DNA of 64,000 nucleotides from Bin87 sp965116785 (GCA_965116785.1 OZ220731.1:1922001-1986000); one strand, 5' to 3'. Counted from the first letter of the stretch, positions 1 to 9,270 are shown. Translations and numbers: made by a program. The notes: generated by a model from the sequence alone, not told the origin.

Positions 1-129
1 TTGGAGCTGGTCAAACCCGAACTGGAAAACTATCTGACCGAGTTGCAGAACCTGCGTGACCTTGACCTGTCCGACGTGATGTCGGCGCGTCTGCTGAGGC
101 CGGCGGATGGAGGAGAAACCGATGCCTGA
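1..129 (+). CDS. C-terminal end of a GatC/AtzG-like small protein (partial)
   Basis: Frame 1 is open from the window edge to a TGA at 127-129 and encodes about 42 residues ending LLRPADGGETDA. The tail is acidic and helical, then carries a short proline-containing stretch. This resembles the end of GatC or AtzG-like (DUF4089) partners, which commonly precede amidases. The stop overlaps the amidase start by 8 bases, so the two are probably translationally coupled. Identity rests mainly on position and size because the N-terminus is missing. Confidence 0.45.
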   Translation: MELVKPELENYLTELQNLRDLDLSDVMSARLLRPADGGETDA

Positions 130-1546
130 TTCCGAACTGCTCAAGTTGACCATCTCCGAAGTCGCCCCGCTGATCCAGGCACGGGAGGTTTCTCCTGTCG
201 AACTTACCCAGGCTGCCCTGGACGAGGCGGAGCGACGCCAACCCACGCTGAACTCCTTCATCACCATCATGCGGGAGCAGGCTCTGGCCCAGGCCGAGGA
301 GGCCGAGGAAGCCTTGTCCCGGGGCGAGTACCTGGGCCCTCTCCACGGTATACCCATCGGCATCAAGGACAACATCGCCACGGGCGGCATCAACACCACG
401 CTGGGCACCAAGGTGTTGCGGGATCATGTGCCCGACGAAGACGCAGAAGTCGTCCGCCGCTGCAAGGCCGCCGGCGCCATCATCATCGGCAAGGAGAACC
501 TGGAGGAGTTCGCTGCCGGCGCAACCTCCAACAACCCCCACTACGGCGCGGTGCACAATCCGTGGAACGTCGACCACATCCCGGGCGGCTCCAGCGGAGG
601 CGGCGGGGCCAACGTGGCCGCCGGCGTCACCTTCGCCTCCCTGGGAACCGACCTGGGCGGGTCGGTGCGCCTGCCCGGGGCCTTCTGCGGCGTGGTCGGG
701 CTCAAGCAGACTTTCGGCCGGGTCAGCCAGCGCGGCCTCATGGTCACGAGCTTCAACGGCGACCACATCGGCCCGATGACCCGCTCGGTCCGGGACAGCG
801 CCCTGGTCCTGCAGGCCATCGCCGGCTACGACCCTCTGGACCCCAGCACGGTTCCCGTCCCGGTTGACGACTACGCGCTGATAATGGAGCGGGGGCTCAG
901 CGGCCTGACCATGGGCATCCCCTCCAACTACTACTTCGACCATCTCGATCCGGAGGTGGAAGCCGCCGTTCGCCGCGCCATCGCCGCCCTGGAAGAACTG
1001 GGAGTCGCCACCCGCGAGGTCAGCGTACCCAGCATGCAGTACGCTGGCGCGCTGCGATTCTCCAGCATGGCGGATAGCGTCGTGACCCACGAGCCATACA
1101 TCACCTCCAACCGCGAGGACTACGGACCTGACACCCTCTACCGCACCCTGGCCGGCCAGTTCGTGCTGGGCCGCGATTACTCCAAGGCCATGAAGGTCCA
1201 GCGCATCATCAAGGAGGAACACGCGCGCGTCCTCCAGGATGTGGATTTCCTCATCACTCCCACCACGCCGCTGCCGGCGCCGCGCATCGACGCCGAAACC
1301 CTCGAGGCGGAGGGTCGTCGCCAGAAGGTGCGCGGTCCCGGTTCCGGCCACGTTTCGCGCAACACCAGCCCGATGAACGCCACGGGGTTCCCGGCCATCA
1401 CGGTTCCCTGCGGGTTCAGCGAGCTCGGCCTTCCCATCGGTCTCCAGTTCATCGGACGACCGTGGGAAGAGGGCAACCTGTTCCGCATCGCCAATGGTTA
1501 CGAAGGAGTCTCGCCCAGCCAGGGCGTCTGGCCCGATCTGGGGTAG
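122..1546 (+). CDS. amidase signature family hydrolase (GatA/AtzF-like)
   Basis: This 474-residue amidase-signature enzyme hydrolyses a C-N amide bond; the substrate is unknown. The Ser-cisSer-Lys triad is visible: Lys82 in GIPIGIKDN, the Ser157-Ser158 pair in GGSSGG, and Ser181 in TDLGGSVR. The length is normal for the family. The ATG at 122 is preferred over the one at 107 because GGAGGAG lies at the right distance before it and because it overlaps the upstream stop. The upstream GatC/AtzG-like tail suggests a two-protein amidase rather than the tRNA amidotransferase, since gatB is not visible. A strong hairpin follows at 1571-1598. Confidence 0.85.
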   Translation: MPDSELLKLTISEVAPLIQAREVSPVELTQAALDEAERRQPTLNSFITIMREQALAQAEEAEEALSRGEYLGPLHGIPIGIKDNIATGGINTTLGTKVLRDHVPDEDAEVVRRCKAAGAIIIGKENLEEFAAGATSNNPHYGAVHNPWNVDHIPGGSSGGGGANVAAGVTFASLGTDLGGSVRLPGAFCGVVGLKQTFGRVSQRGLMVTSFNGDHIGPMTRSVRDSALVLQAIAGYDPLDPSTVPVPVDDYALIMERGLSGLTMGIPSNYYFDHLDPEVEAAVRRAIAALEELGVATREVSVPSMQYAGALRFSSMADSVVTHEPYITSNREDYGPDTLYRTLAGQFVLGRDYSKAMKVQRIIKEEHARVLQDVDFLITPTTPLPAPRIDAETLEAEGRRQKVRGPGSGHVSRNTSPMNATGFPAITVPCGFSELGLPIGLQFIGRPWEEGNLFRIANGYEGVSPSQGVWPDLG

Positions 1547-1570
1547 GTTCCAGTCCAGACTGTCCGCGTT

Positions 1571-1603
1571 GGGAGCGCCGCGGTGGCGCGGCGCTCCCGC
1601 TTT
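1571..1603 (+). terminator. intrinsic terminator after the amidase
   Basis: A perfect 12-base-pair stem (1571-1582 with 1587-1598) with a GTGG loop is followed by GCTTTCC. It sits 25 bases after the amidase stop. Confidence 0.7.
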
Positions 1604-1716
1604 CCTCGTGCGGGGAACGATGTCTACGCTATCAATGGACAAATCCCGTTCATCCTGTATATCCCTGTGAATTAAGCCTTACTTCAAACGACGCCGACCA
1701 TCACAGGAGCATCCCC

Positions 1717-2709
1717 ATGGAATACCGTCGCTTTGGCCCGACCGACATGACCGTTTCTGCCCTGGGTTTCGGCTGCTGGGAGATGGGTGGAACCTACGGC
1801 GACGTATCCGGCGGTGAGCTCGACGCTGCCGTCAACCGCGCCATCGACCTCGGCATCAACTGCTTCGACACGGCGCCGGCCTACGGACGCGGCGAATCGG
1901 AGGTCGTCCTGGGCAAGGCTCTCGGCAACCGTCGTAAGGACGTGGTCGTCGTTACCAAGTGCGGCGTGGGGTACGCAGACCGGCCCAAGGGACGGGACAG
2001 CCGCATGGTGTCGATATTCGCCTCAGTGGAGCAGAGCCTGCAGAACCTGGGCAGCGACTACATCGATGTGTTGCTCATCCACTGGCCCGATGTCAACACG
2101 CCGTTCGACGAGACCATGCACGCGCTGGACAGCCTCGTGCACCAGGGCAAGGTCCGCGCCGTCGGCGTATCGAATTTCACGCTCGACCAGATCCGCGAAT
2201 GTGAAGCCGTTCGCAGCGTGGACGTCGTGCAGTACGGCCTCAACATGTTCGACCGGCGCATGGAACAGGAAATCTTCCCCTACTGCCTGGAGCAGGGCAC
2301 CGGCGTCATGGTGTACGGGCCGCTGGCGTTTGGCCTGTTGACGGGCACGATGTCGGCCGACACCACCTTCGGCAACAACGACTGGCGCGCCACCGGCGGT
2401 CGACCGGGATGGAACGTGGGCGTCTTCGCCGAGGAGCATTTCCAGCGGAACCTGCAGGTGGTCGAGGACCTCAAGCCCATCGCCGAGGCCCGGGGCAAGA
2501 AGATGCCCCAACTGGCCCTGCGCTGGGTGCTGTCGAACCCGGCGGTCAGCGTCGCGCTGGTGGGCACCCGTACGGTGCAGGAAGTGGAGGACAACGTCGC
2601 CGGCCTGGAATGGGCCCTCTCCGGCGCCGACATGGCGCAGATCGACGACGTTTTCAGCCGGTACGGAGTCGACACCCACCCCGAGATAGTGATCGACCCG
2701 GACGAATAG
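1717..2709 (+). CDS. aldo/keto reductase
   Basis: A 330-residue aldo/keto reductase, an NADPH-dependent (beta/alpha)8 barrel acting on carbonyl compounds. The catalytic tetrad is recognisable: Asp51 (CFDTAPAYG), Tyr56, Lys81 (VVVVTKCG) and a His in LLIHWPD. The late segment with VSVALVGTRT matches the cofactor-binding end of the family, close to the YhdN/general stress AKR group. ATG 1717 follows CAGGAG; a longer in-frame extension upstream lacks coding character. The substrate cannot be inferred. A terminator hairpin overlaps its stop codon. Confidence 0.88.
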   Translation: MEYRRFGPTDMTVSALGFGCWEMGGTYGDVSGGELDAAVNRAIDLGINCFDTAPAYGRGESEVVLGKALGNRRKDVVVVTKCGVGYADRPKGRDSRMVSIFASVEQSLQNLGSDYIDVLLIHWPDVNTPFDETMHALDSLVHQGKVRAVGVSNFTLDQIRECEAVRSVDVVQYGLNMFDRRMEQEIFPYCLEQGTGVMVYGPLAFGLLTGTMSADTTFGNNDWRATGGRPGWNVGVFAEEHFQRNLQVVEDLKPIAEARGKKMPQLALRWVLSNPAVSVALVGTRTVQEVEDNVAGLEWALSGADMAQIDDVFSRYGVDTHPEIVIDPDE

Positions 2710-2727
2710 GTCCGGGTCGATTGTTTC
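2695..2727 (+). terminator. intrinsic terminator overlapping the AKR stop codon
   Basis: A perfect 9-bp stem (2695-2703 with 2710-2718) has the TAG stop in its loop and is followed by GATTGTTT. The GMC gene downstream is convergent. Confidence 0.75.
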
Positions 2728-2756
2728 CCCTGGGGATTGCAGCGCCGCGCGATGAA

Positions 2757-4331
2757 CTAACCGGCGGCGACCCAATCGGCCACGCGCTCGCCGACCATGA
2801 CCACAGTAGGATGAATGCCGCCGGAGCGGGGCACCCGTGGCATCACCGACGCGTCGACGACCCACAGGCCCTCAACGCCGCGCACGCGGCAATACTGGTC
2901 GGTCACGGCCATGCCGTCGCCGTCGGGCCCCATCCGGCAGGTGCCGGACACGTGGCGGGCCGTGCCCACGGTCTGACGCGCCCACAGGTCCAGCGCGTCG
3001 TCGTCGTTCAAGATGTTGTCCGGCGGGTTGATGCGGAAGTCGTACACGTCCCTGAAAGCGTCCGACTCCAGCATCCGTGCTCCCTTGCGAATGCCCTCCC
3101 TGATGCGACGGGCGTCGCTGGGATGCCGCAGGTACTGATAGTTGAACTCGGGCTGCACGTCAGGGTTTGAAGACTGCAACTGCACGAACCCGGAACCATC
3201 GGGCAGTCCCAGCGTGCAGGAAATCCGCGCTGCCCTTTCCGGCGGCACGTCCCCCGTGTTGTAACGGGTGCGAACGCCGGCCACCTTCTCCTCCCGCTCG
3301 TCCACCACCGTGCTGGAACGCAGCACCATATCGTTGGTGTAGCCGGAACCCTCGGAAGAATAGTGCAGGCCGAAGTGCGGCGCGTCCAGGTCGCCGGTCA
3401 GCGTCTTGCCATCCTTCACCTTGTAGGTGATGTGTACGCTCAGGTGGTTCCACAGCCCCTGGCCAACCCCGGGGCTGTCGTGGATGACCGGAATGCCGAA
3501 TTGCTGCAAGTGCTCCCGGGGACCGACGCCGGACAGCATCAGCAGTTGGGGCGACCGTATGGCCCCGCTGCTCAGCACGACCCGGTCAGCCTCGACCGTG
3601 AAAATCTCGCCGCCGCTTTCGGCTTCCACACCAACGGCCTTCATGCCCTCGAACAGAACCCGGCGGACGTACACGTTACCGCGCACCGTCAGGTTCAGCC
3701 GGTGTCTCATGGGGTTCAGGTGCGTCATGGCCGCGCTCATGCGGATGCCGCCCAGGTTGTTGGTCGGCGACACGCCCACGCCGGTGGGGTTCGGCCCGTT
3801 GGTGTCCTCCACCGCAGGGAAGCCTTCAGCAAGGCAGGCATCGTGGAACGCCTTCTGGATGTCCGCCCAGGTGCCGGTCACACGGCGGCGCACCGGCATT
3901 GGGCCGTCGGAGCCGTGGTAGTCGTCCTGGATGTCCATGTCGTTTTCCATCTTGCGATAGAAGGGCAGGACCTTGTCGTAGGACCATTCATCGTTGCCCC
4001 GGGCGGCCCAGTCGTCGAAGTCTTCGGGGAAGCCGCGCTGCATCGCCTGGCCGTTGATGGACGAGCCGCCACCGATGACCTTGCCCTGGGCGACGTGGAT
4101 TTCGCCCTGCTCCTCGGTGATGGTGCCGCGCAGCGCCCAGTTGTGGATGGAGTCCTGGGCCTCGGCATACCGCGTGCCGCCGAACTTCACGTCGTCGGGC
4201 AGCGTGACCACATCGGGATAGTCGTTGCCGGCCTCCAGCAGCAGCACCGAGGTGTTGGCGTCCTCAGCCAGCCGGCTCGCCAGTGTCGAACCCGCCGCGC
4301 CGCCGCCTACCACGATAACGTCGTACTTCAT
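2757..4331 (-). CDS. GMC family flavoprotein oxidoreductase (1 of 3)
   Basis: A 524-residue glucose-methanol-choline oxidoreductase, FAD-dependent, oxidising an alcohol or sugar-type substrate. The N-terminal dinucleotide fold is VVGGGAAGS (residues 7-15). The GMC signature GGGSSING and the C-terminal HVSGTCRMG and GGIHPTVVM segments supply the catalytic His pair. No signal peptide is seen. The start at 4331 follows GGGAGGACGC; an upstream ATG at 4352 has no ribosome site. Two further GMC genes occur at 33.7 and 43.2 kb, similar in size but divergent in sequence, so they are paralogues rather than recent copies. Confidence 0.88.
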   Translation of the reverse strand: MKYDVIVVGGGAAGSTLASRLAEDANTSVLLLEAGNDYPDVVTLPDDVKFGGTRYAEAQDSIHNWALRGTITEEQGEIHVAQGKVIGGGSSINGQAMQRGFPEDFDDWAARGNDEWSYDKVLPFYRKMENDMDIQDDYHGSDGPMPVRRRVTGTWADIQKAFHDACLAEGFPAVEDTNGPNPTGVGVSPTNNLGGIRMSAAMTHLNPMRHRLNLTVRGNVYVRRVLFEGMKAVGVEAESGGEIFTVEADRVVLSSGAIRSPQLLMLSGVGPREHLQQFGIPVIHDSPGVGQGLWNHLSVHITYKVKDGKTLTGDLDAPHFGLHYSSEGSGYTNDMVLRSSTVVDEREEKVAGVRTRYNTGDVPPERAARISCTLGLPDGSGFVQLQSSNPDVQPEFNYQYLRHPSDARRIREGIRKGARMLESDAFRDVYDFRINPPDNILNDDDALDLWARQTVGTARHVSGTCRMGPDGDGMAVTDQYCRVRGVEGLWVVDASVMPRVPRSGGIHPTVVMVGERVADWVAAG

Positions 4332-4447
4332 GCGTCCTCCCGGGGCTATCATTTCCCCGCGTTGAATTGATAGTTTAGACTGGGATTATATCGGAAAACC
4401 GCACCCGCCAATCACGGCCGCCGCCGAGCATCCGTCCGGGGAGCATC

Positions 4448-5530
4448 ATGTCAGATCAGACACCAGACCAAAACCTCCACCTCCCCAGCCTGGCCATCAA
4501 GAACTTCCGCGGCATCGACGAACTGACCATCCCCCGCCTGGGCCGCGTCACGTTGCTGACGGGCAAAAACGGCGTGGGAAAGACGACGGTGCTTGATGCG
4601 GTGCGGATTTGGGCGGCGCGGGCGAATCCTTACACTGTGGATTCGGTTCTAAAAGAACGCGGAGATGTGAACATCGAAGAATTTGACCCGGAAAATCCTA
4701 ACAGCGTTCCCGACCGAATCGCGCTATTCACTGACCGCCGTGAATCCTGCGAAGTGGTGATCGGGCAGATAAGTGCCGACGACGCCAGAACCCTGAGGAT
4801 GACGCGGACACCTGCGCACGAGATCACCCCCCTTCGGACTCTTCATCAAACAGTAAACACCCTTGAACCCGTGGAATTGAACAGGAAATTTGGCAGCGCG
4901 AGATACGAGCGTTTCGCTCATGATCTGCAGTTAGAAGGTGTCGCATCCTGGGTGCCGTGTTATGTGTTCGGCCCCGATGGTCCGTCCGACGAAACCATTG
5001 AGCGGCATTGGAGCGACTTGGCTCTCACCTCGCACGAAGACCGCGCACTGGACGCATTGAATTTGCTGATCGGTGACAACGTTGAGCGGGTTGCAGCAGT
5101 ACCCACCACGGATCGAATCGGCCGGTTCAGGCGGCGCCGGTTCATGGCGAAGATTAAGGGCAAAGACTTCCCTATGCCGGTTCGGAGTTTGGGTGCAGGT
5201 GCTCTGCGCGCACTAGCCCTTGCCCTTGCCCTAGCCAAGAGCACCGATGGATTCCTCCTCATCGACGAAGCCGAAAACGGAATCCATCACTCCATACAGG
5301 CCAAGTTCTGGAACATGGTGTTGCAGACTGCCGAGCGCAACAACGTGCAGGTCATAGCCACCACCCACAGCTGGGACTGTGTAGTCGGCTTCGCTAAGGC
5401 GGCCAACGAGCTGGAGGACGTGGAAGGAGTGCTGTACCGCATCCAGCGGAATGGCGATCGGTTACGGGCCGTCGAGTACCCTGAAACTGAACTCGCGAAT
5501 GCGGCCAAGCATAGCATTGAAGTCCGGTAG
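4448..5530 (+). CDS. ABC-type/SMC-like AAA ATPase of a two-gene ATPase-Toprim pair
   Basis: A 360-residue P-loop ATPase of the AAA_15/AAA_21 (OLD/RecF-like) group. It opens with LAIKNFRGIDEL and a Walker A at residues 39-46 (GKNGVGKT). It has an ABC signature-like SLGAGALR at 247-254, a Walker B with catalytic Glu at 269-274 (FLLIDE), and the ATTHSWD switch histidine at 304-310. It lacks a Toprim domain of its own; that domain is supplied by the next gene 3 bases downstream. The arrangement parallels PARIS (AriA/AriB) and split OLD nucleases, which act in anti-phage defence. Function in defence is inferred, not shown. Confidence 0.82.
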   Translation: MSDQTPDQNLHLPSLAIKNFRGIDELTIPRLGRVTLLTGKNGVGKTTVLDAVRIWAARANPYTVDSVLKERGDVNIEEFDPENPNSVPDRIALFTDRRESCEVVIGQISADDARTLRMTRTPAHEITPLRTLHQTVNTLEPVELNRKFGSARYERFAHDLQLEGVASWVPCYVFGPDGPSDETIERHWSDLALTSHEDRALDALNLLIGDNVERVAAVPTTDRIGRFRRRRFMAKIKGKDFPMPVRSLGAGALRALALALALAKSTDGFLLIDEAENGIHHSIQAKFWNMVLQTAERNNVQVIATTHSWDCVVGFAKAANELEDVEGVLYRIQRNGDRLRAVEYPETELANAAKHSIEVR

Positions 5531-5533
5531 CCC

Positions 5534-6181
5534 GTGACCACATCGTATGCGGGCTCGGCAACTGGACTGCTCGTCGTCGAAGGACAGAACGACGAGCACC
5601 TGGTGTTGCATCTATGCAGGCAGGCAAACCCGGGACTGGGCGACCAGTTTGATTTTCACAACGCCCAAGGTCGCATGGGCGTGATCAACTCAGTTCGGAA
5701 CTTGGTCAACCAGCCGGACTTGACCGGGGTGGGGTTCGTGCTGGACGGCGACGAAACTCCGCAAGAGCATTGGCAGCAGGTGATCGAACGAATTGAAGTC
5801 GCCTACCCGGACATGCAACTGCCGGCAACACCCGAGCTCAGTGGGACTATCATCCCCGCAGATTCCGCGATCGACAGCCCCCGCATCGGCGTCTGGATAA
5901 TGCCCGACAATTTGAACACGGGCGAGCTTGAAGACTTCGTTGAGCGGATGATTCCCGCCAGCGATCCAGTCTGGCCCCTCGCCCAGCAATATATAGCCGG
6001 CATCCCGTCAACAGAGCGAACATTTGCACAAGGCAAGACATTGCGCGCCCAAATTCACGCTTGGCTTGCCGCGCGAGAAGACCCTCGCCAAATGGGCTTG
6101 GCCATCCTGGCGCACGACCTCGAAATCAACGGCCCCCTCTGCCAACGGTTCCTCGCCTGGCTCACCCGCCTTTTCGGCTGA
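5534..6181 (+). CDS. DUF3226 Toprim-like protein, partner of the ATPase
   Basis: A 215-residue protein starting at GTG 5534, only 3 bases after the ATPase stop. It has Toprim features: the first acidic residue Glu16 in LLVVEGQNDEH and the Asp71-Gly-Asp73-Glu74 of VLDGDE. The middle VWIMPDN...LEDF and the tail QRFLAWLTRLF match my recollection of the DUF3226 family. Toprim domains in OLD-family proteins are metal-dependent nucleases. In PARIS the analogous subunit is released by the ATPase after phage sensing. Whether this one cuts DNA or RNA is unknown. Confidence 0.78.
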   Translation: MTTSYAGSATGLLVVEGQNDEHLVLHLCRQANPGLGDQFDFHNAQGRMGVINSVRNLVNQPDLTGVGFVLDGDETPQEHWQQVIERIEVAYPDMQLPATPELSGTIIPADSAIDSPRIGVWIMPDNLNTGELEDFVERMIPASDPVWPLAQQYIAGIPSTERTFAQGKTLRAQIHAWLAAREDPRQMGLAILAHDLEINGPLCQRFLAWLTRLFG

Positions 6182-6280
6182 ACCCCTCGCCCGCGGGTGC
6201 AGCGGCGGGCGCCATCGCACGGTGTGTTATCATCCCGCAATTGCCCGCCCTTTTCCCGCCGGCGCGTCCGGAGGTCGTCC

Positions 6281-8311
6281 ATGTTCTATCAGCGCTACCG
6301 CTATTCCCAGTGGGATGGCACCCAGCAGATTTTCGATGTCGACGCCAGCGAGGTGATGGACGCCCTCTCGGATGACCTGCTGCAGCACGGCGACCTGGCG
6401 CGAGCCCTGCGCGACCTGTTCCGCAACGGCATGCAGAACCGTGACGGTTCCGAGATGCCCAATCTGCGTCAACTCATGGAGCAACTTAAGCAGCAGCGCC
6501 GCCAGCAGTTGCAGCAGAGCAACCTGGACTCGGTGGTGGACGACCTCAAGGAGCGCATGGACGAAATCCTCCGCACCGAGCGGGAGGGCATCCAGCGCCG
6601 GCTTGACGAGGCCGCCGACCAGCCGGAACCGGCCGACATGGAAGGCAAGGAGCAGCAGCGAGCCCTGAACCGGATGCTGCAGGAGCGCGCTCAACGCAAC
6701 CTCGACAAGCTGGACGACCTCCCCGACGGCCTCGGCGGGCAGATCCAGGAGTTGATGGAGTATGACTTCATGGACCCTGACGCCCAGCAGATGTTCCAGG
6801 AACTGCTGGACATGCTCAAAGGGCAGATGGCCCAGAACGTATCCCAGCAGATGCAGGACCAGATGCAGAACATGACGCCGGAGCAGATGGAAGCCATGCG
6901 TCAGATGATGCAGGACCTCAACCAGATGCTCCGCGACCGCATGGAAGGCCGCGACCCCAACTTCGAAGGGTTCATGCAAAAGTGGGGCCCGATGTTCGGT
7001 GACGACCCGCCCCAGAGTCTCGACGAGCTCATGGAGCGCATCCAGCAGCAGATGGCCCAGATGCAATCCCTAATGGACAGCCTGTCGCCCGACATGCGCC
7101 GCGAACTCGAAGACGCCATGCAGTCCGCCATGGACCCGCGCCTCATGGACGAGATGTCAGAGTTCGCGAGCCTGATGCAGACGCTGATGCCGCCGGACGA
7201 TCTGGCCCGCCAGTACCCTTTCCTGGGCGACGACAGCATGACCCTGGAACAGGCCATGGAAGCCATGCGCCAGATGCAGGATCTGGACCAGCTGGAACAG
7301 TCACTGCAGCAGGCCATGCGCACCGGCAACCTGGACGACGTCGACCCGGAGCAACTGGCCGAGTTGCTGGGCGAAGAAGCTCGGCGCGCGTGGGAGGAAC
7401 TGGATCGTCTGCGTCAGCTGCTCAAGGACGCCGGATACATCACCGATGACGACCAGCTCAACCTGACCGCCCGTGGCATCCGGCGCATCGGCCAGAAAGC
7501 CATGCGCGAGGTGTTCCAGCAACTCAAGAAGGACCGCATCGGCAACCACGACCTCGACGCCCGCGGCGCCGGCGGCGATCTTCTCGGCGACACCAAGACC
7601 TACGAATTCGGCGACCCCCTACAGTTGGACCTGCAGACCACGGTGAAAAACGCGATCGTACGGGGCGGGCCGCAAGTACCGGTGAAACTGCGCCCGGACG
7701 ATTTCGAGATCTACCGCACCGAGCACATGACCCGTGCCGCCACCATCGTCCTGTTGGACCAGAGCCGTTCAATGGGCCTGTTCAACAACTGGGCGGCGGC
7801 GAAAAAAGTCACCCTCGCGTTGTTTGCCCTCATCCGACAGCAGTATCCCCGGGACACGCTGCATGTCGTCGGCTTCTCGGACTACGCGCGCGAGCTGGAG
7901 GAAGAAGACTTGGCCGGCCTAACCTGGAACAACTGGGTATCTGGGACCAACTTGCACCACGCCCTCATGCTGTCACGAAAGCTCCTGTCACGCGAAAAGG
8001 GAGGCACCCGCCAGATCCTGGTCATCACCGACGGAGAGCCCACCGCGCACCTGGAAGGCGAGCAGGCTTACTTCTCCTACCCGCCCAGCTACCGCACCGA
8101 ACTGGAAACGCTGAAAGAAGTACGCCGCTGCACCCAGGAAGGCATCGTCATCAATACGTTCATGCTGGAGAACAGCTACCAGCTGGTCAACTTCGTAGAC
8201 CGGATGACCAAGATCAATCGTGGCAGGGCCTTCTACAGCAGCAGCGAAAACTTGGGCGAATACGTGCTGGTGGACTACATCAACAACCGGCGCAAGCGGG
8301 TTTCGGGGTAG
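6281..8311 (+). CDS. large VWA-domain protein with Gln/Met-rich N-terminal region
   Basis: A 676-residue cytoplasmic protein. Residues about 60-430 are acidic and extremely Gln/Met-rich, predicted helical, with runs such as QQMQDQMQNM. The C-terminal third is a von Willebrand A domain with an intact MIDAS: Asp493-x-Ser495-x-Ser497, a Thr near 555 in SGTNLHHA, and Asp584 in TDGEP. Homologues usually work with MoxR-type AAA ATPases, as in ChlD/CoxE or RavA/ViaA chaperone pairs, but no such gene is adjacent. ATG 6281 is chosen because GGAGGT lies 5 bases upstream; an upstream in-frame start would add an Arg-rich, non-coding-looking stretch. Confidence 0.75.
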   Translation: MFYQRYRYSQWDGTQQIFDVDASEVMDALSDDLLQHGDLARALRDLFRNGMQNRDGSEMPNLRQLMEQLKQQRRQQLQQSNLDSVVDDLKERMDEILRTEREGIQRRLDEAADQPEPADMEGKEQQRALNRMLQERAQRNLDKLDDLPDGLGGQIQELMEYDFMDPDAQQMFQELLDMLKGQMAQNVSQQMQDQMQNMTPEQMEAMRQMMQDLNQMLRDRMEGRDPNFEGFMQKWGPMFGDDPPQSLDELMERIQQQMAQMQSLMDSLSPDMRRELEDAMQSAMDPRLMDEMSEFASLMQTLMPPDDLARQYPFLGDDSMTLEQAMEAMRQMQDLDQLEQSLQQAMRTGNLDDVDPEQLAELLGEEARRAWEELDRLRQLLKDAGYITDDDQLNLTARGIRRIGQKAMREVFQQLKKDRIGNHDLDARGAGGDLLGDTKTYEFGDPLQLDLQTTVKNAIVRGGPQVPVKLRPDDFEIYRTEHMTRAATIVLLDQSRSMGLFNNWAAAKKVTLALFALIRQQYPRDTLHVVGFSDYARELEEEDLAGLTWNNWVSGTNLHHALMLSRKLLSREKGGTRQILVITDGEPTAHLEGEQAYFSYPPSYRTELETLKEVRRCTQEGIVINTFMLENSYQLVNFVDRMTKINRGRAFYSSSENLGEYVLVDYINNRRKRVSG

Positions 8312-8340
8312 TCGCCCCAGTTTCGGACAGGTCGCGGCGG

Positions 8341-8370
8341 TTGCGGCTTCCGAGGCGGGTTTGCTAAACT
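8341..8370 (+). promoter_or_regulatory. candidate promoter of the tRNA-Ala gene
   Basis: TTGCGG at 8341-8346 and TAAACT at 8365-8370 with an 18-base spacer lie about 37 bases before the mature tRNA. Confidence 0.4.
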
Positions 8371-8406
8371 GTACGCCCGCTCGCGCAGACACGTTAGCGG
8401 TCCAGT

Positions 8407-8482
8407 GGGGCTGTAGCTCATTTGGGAGAGCGCTTCAATGGCATTGAAGAGGTAGCGGGTTCGATTCCCGCCAGCTCCACCA
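8407..8482 (+). tRNA. tRNA-Ala (anticodon GGC)
   Basis: A complete 76-base cloverleaf. The acceptor stem is 8407-8413 with 8472-8478, with one G-T pair. The D-arm contains the TTGGGAGAGC run. The anticodon stem CTTCA/TGAAG encloses loop ATGGCAT, giving anticodon GGC. The T-arm is GCGGG-TTCGATT-CCCGC. The 3' CCA (8480-8482) is encoded. tRNA genes are common integration sites, and a short relative of this 3' end recurs at 32.5 kb. Confidence 0.95.
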
Positions 8483-8500
8483 GTTCCCCCTAAGCCCTCG

Positions 8501-8545
8501 AAAACGGCGTTTCCTACTTGAATTGAGTAGGAAACGCTGTTTTTG
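8501..8545 (+). terminator. intrinsic terminator of the tRNA
   Basis: A 17-base-pair near-perfect stem (8501-8517 with 8527-8543) is followed by a T run. The left arm AAAACGGCGTTTC and right arm GAAACGCTGTTTTT recur with changes at 32542-32585. Confidence 0.8.
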
Positions 8546-8689
8546 TGGTCTCCACGGTCCGCCTTAATTCGCAGCCATCCGCGGAAAGTTGGTAAACGAG
8601 TGGTATACCCCGGCCATCGAAGACGGCTACTCTGACCTGCCCCAGCGGTTGTACCATTTGCTATGTTAGGCCGACCCGCGCTGGTCTTG

Positions 8690-9270
8690 CCCCATTTCCT
8701 GTACCAGCCACAATGATAGTTTGGCGGGTCAGGATTCGGGGAGCAGACCATCGACAGCGCCGGTACGGTATTCTTGAGCCGGATGGTCTCCGGAGCGGGA
8801 GGTCGATAATCCAGTGCGCTGTGCGGTCTGATGCGATTGTAGGTCCGCCGCCGGTACTGCTCCGTCAGCGCCTGCGCCTCCACCAGCGTGTAGAACACCT
8901 CCCGGTTCAACGGTTCAAAAGTTCATCCCGCAGCTTCCCGTTGAAACTTTCCGTGTACCCGTTCTCCCACGGAGACCCGGGCTCGATGTAAAGGGTCCTG
9001 GCGCCAACTCCGCCGAGCCATTACCGGACCGTCCGGCGGTGAACTACAACCCGTTATCGGAGCGGATGTGCTCGGGCACGCCTCTGGCCCTCATCAACTG
9101 GGCCAGGGTTTCGACCACGTCCATAGACCGGATGCTGCGGCGAACTCAAAAATCAGACACTCCCGGGTGTGCTCGTCGACGATGGTCAACAGCCGCAGCG
9201 GACGACCCTTATGCAGCTTGACCTGGACGAAGTCGTAGGCCCAAACATGGTTTCTCCTTTCCGGTCTAAA
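8690..9270 (-). pseudogene. degenerate IS3-family transposase (OrfB, rve integrase fragment)
   Basis: Reading the minus strand from 9270 gives RPERRNHVWAYDFV, then SDNG, then SPWENGYTESFNGKLRDELL, then YNRIRPHSALDYRPPAPE. These are the hallmark integrase-core motifs of IS3-family OrfB. They lie in different frames: there is a shift near 9150, an in-frame TAG right after SDNGL, a shift near 9010, and a stop/shift near 8910. The N-terminal part is missing because an IS5-family element abuts at 9271. The gene cannot make a functional transposase. The segment 8546-8690 shows nothing else recognisable. Confidence 0.85.

Noticed and set aside
11..1642. 543-codon open frame antisense to the amidase
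   Set aside because: It lacks a ribosome site and family resemblance. The amidase on the opposite strand has all catalytic residues; GC-rich genes commonly leave long antisense frames.
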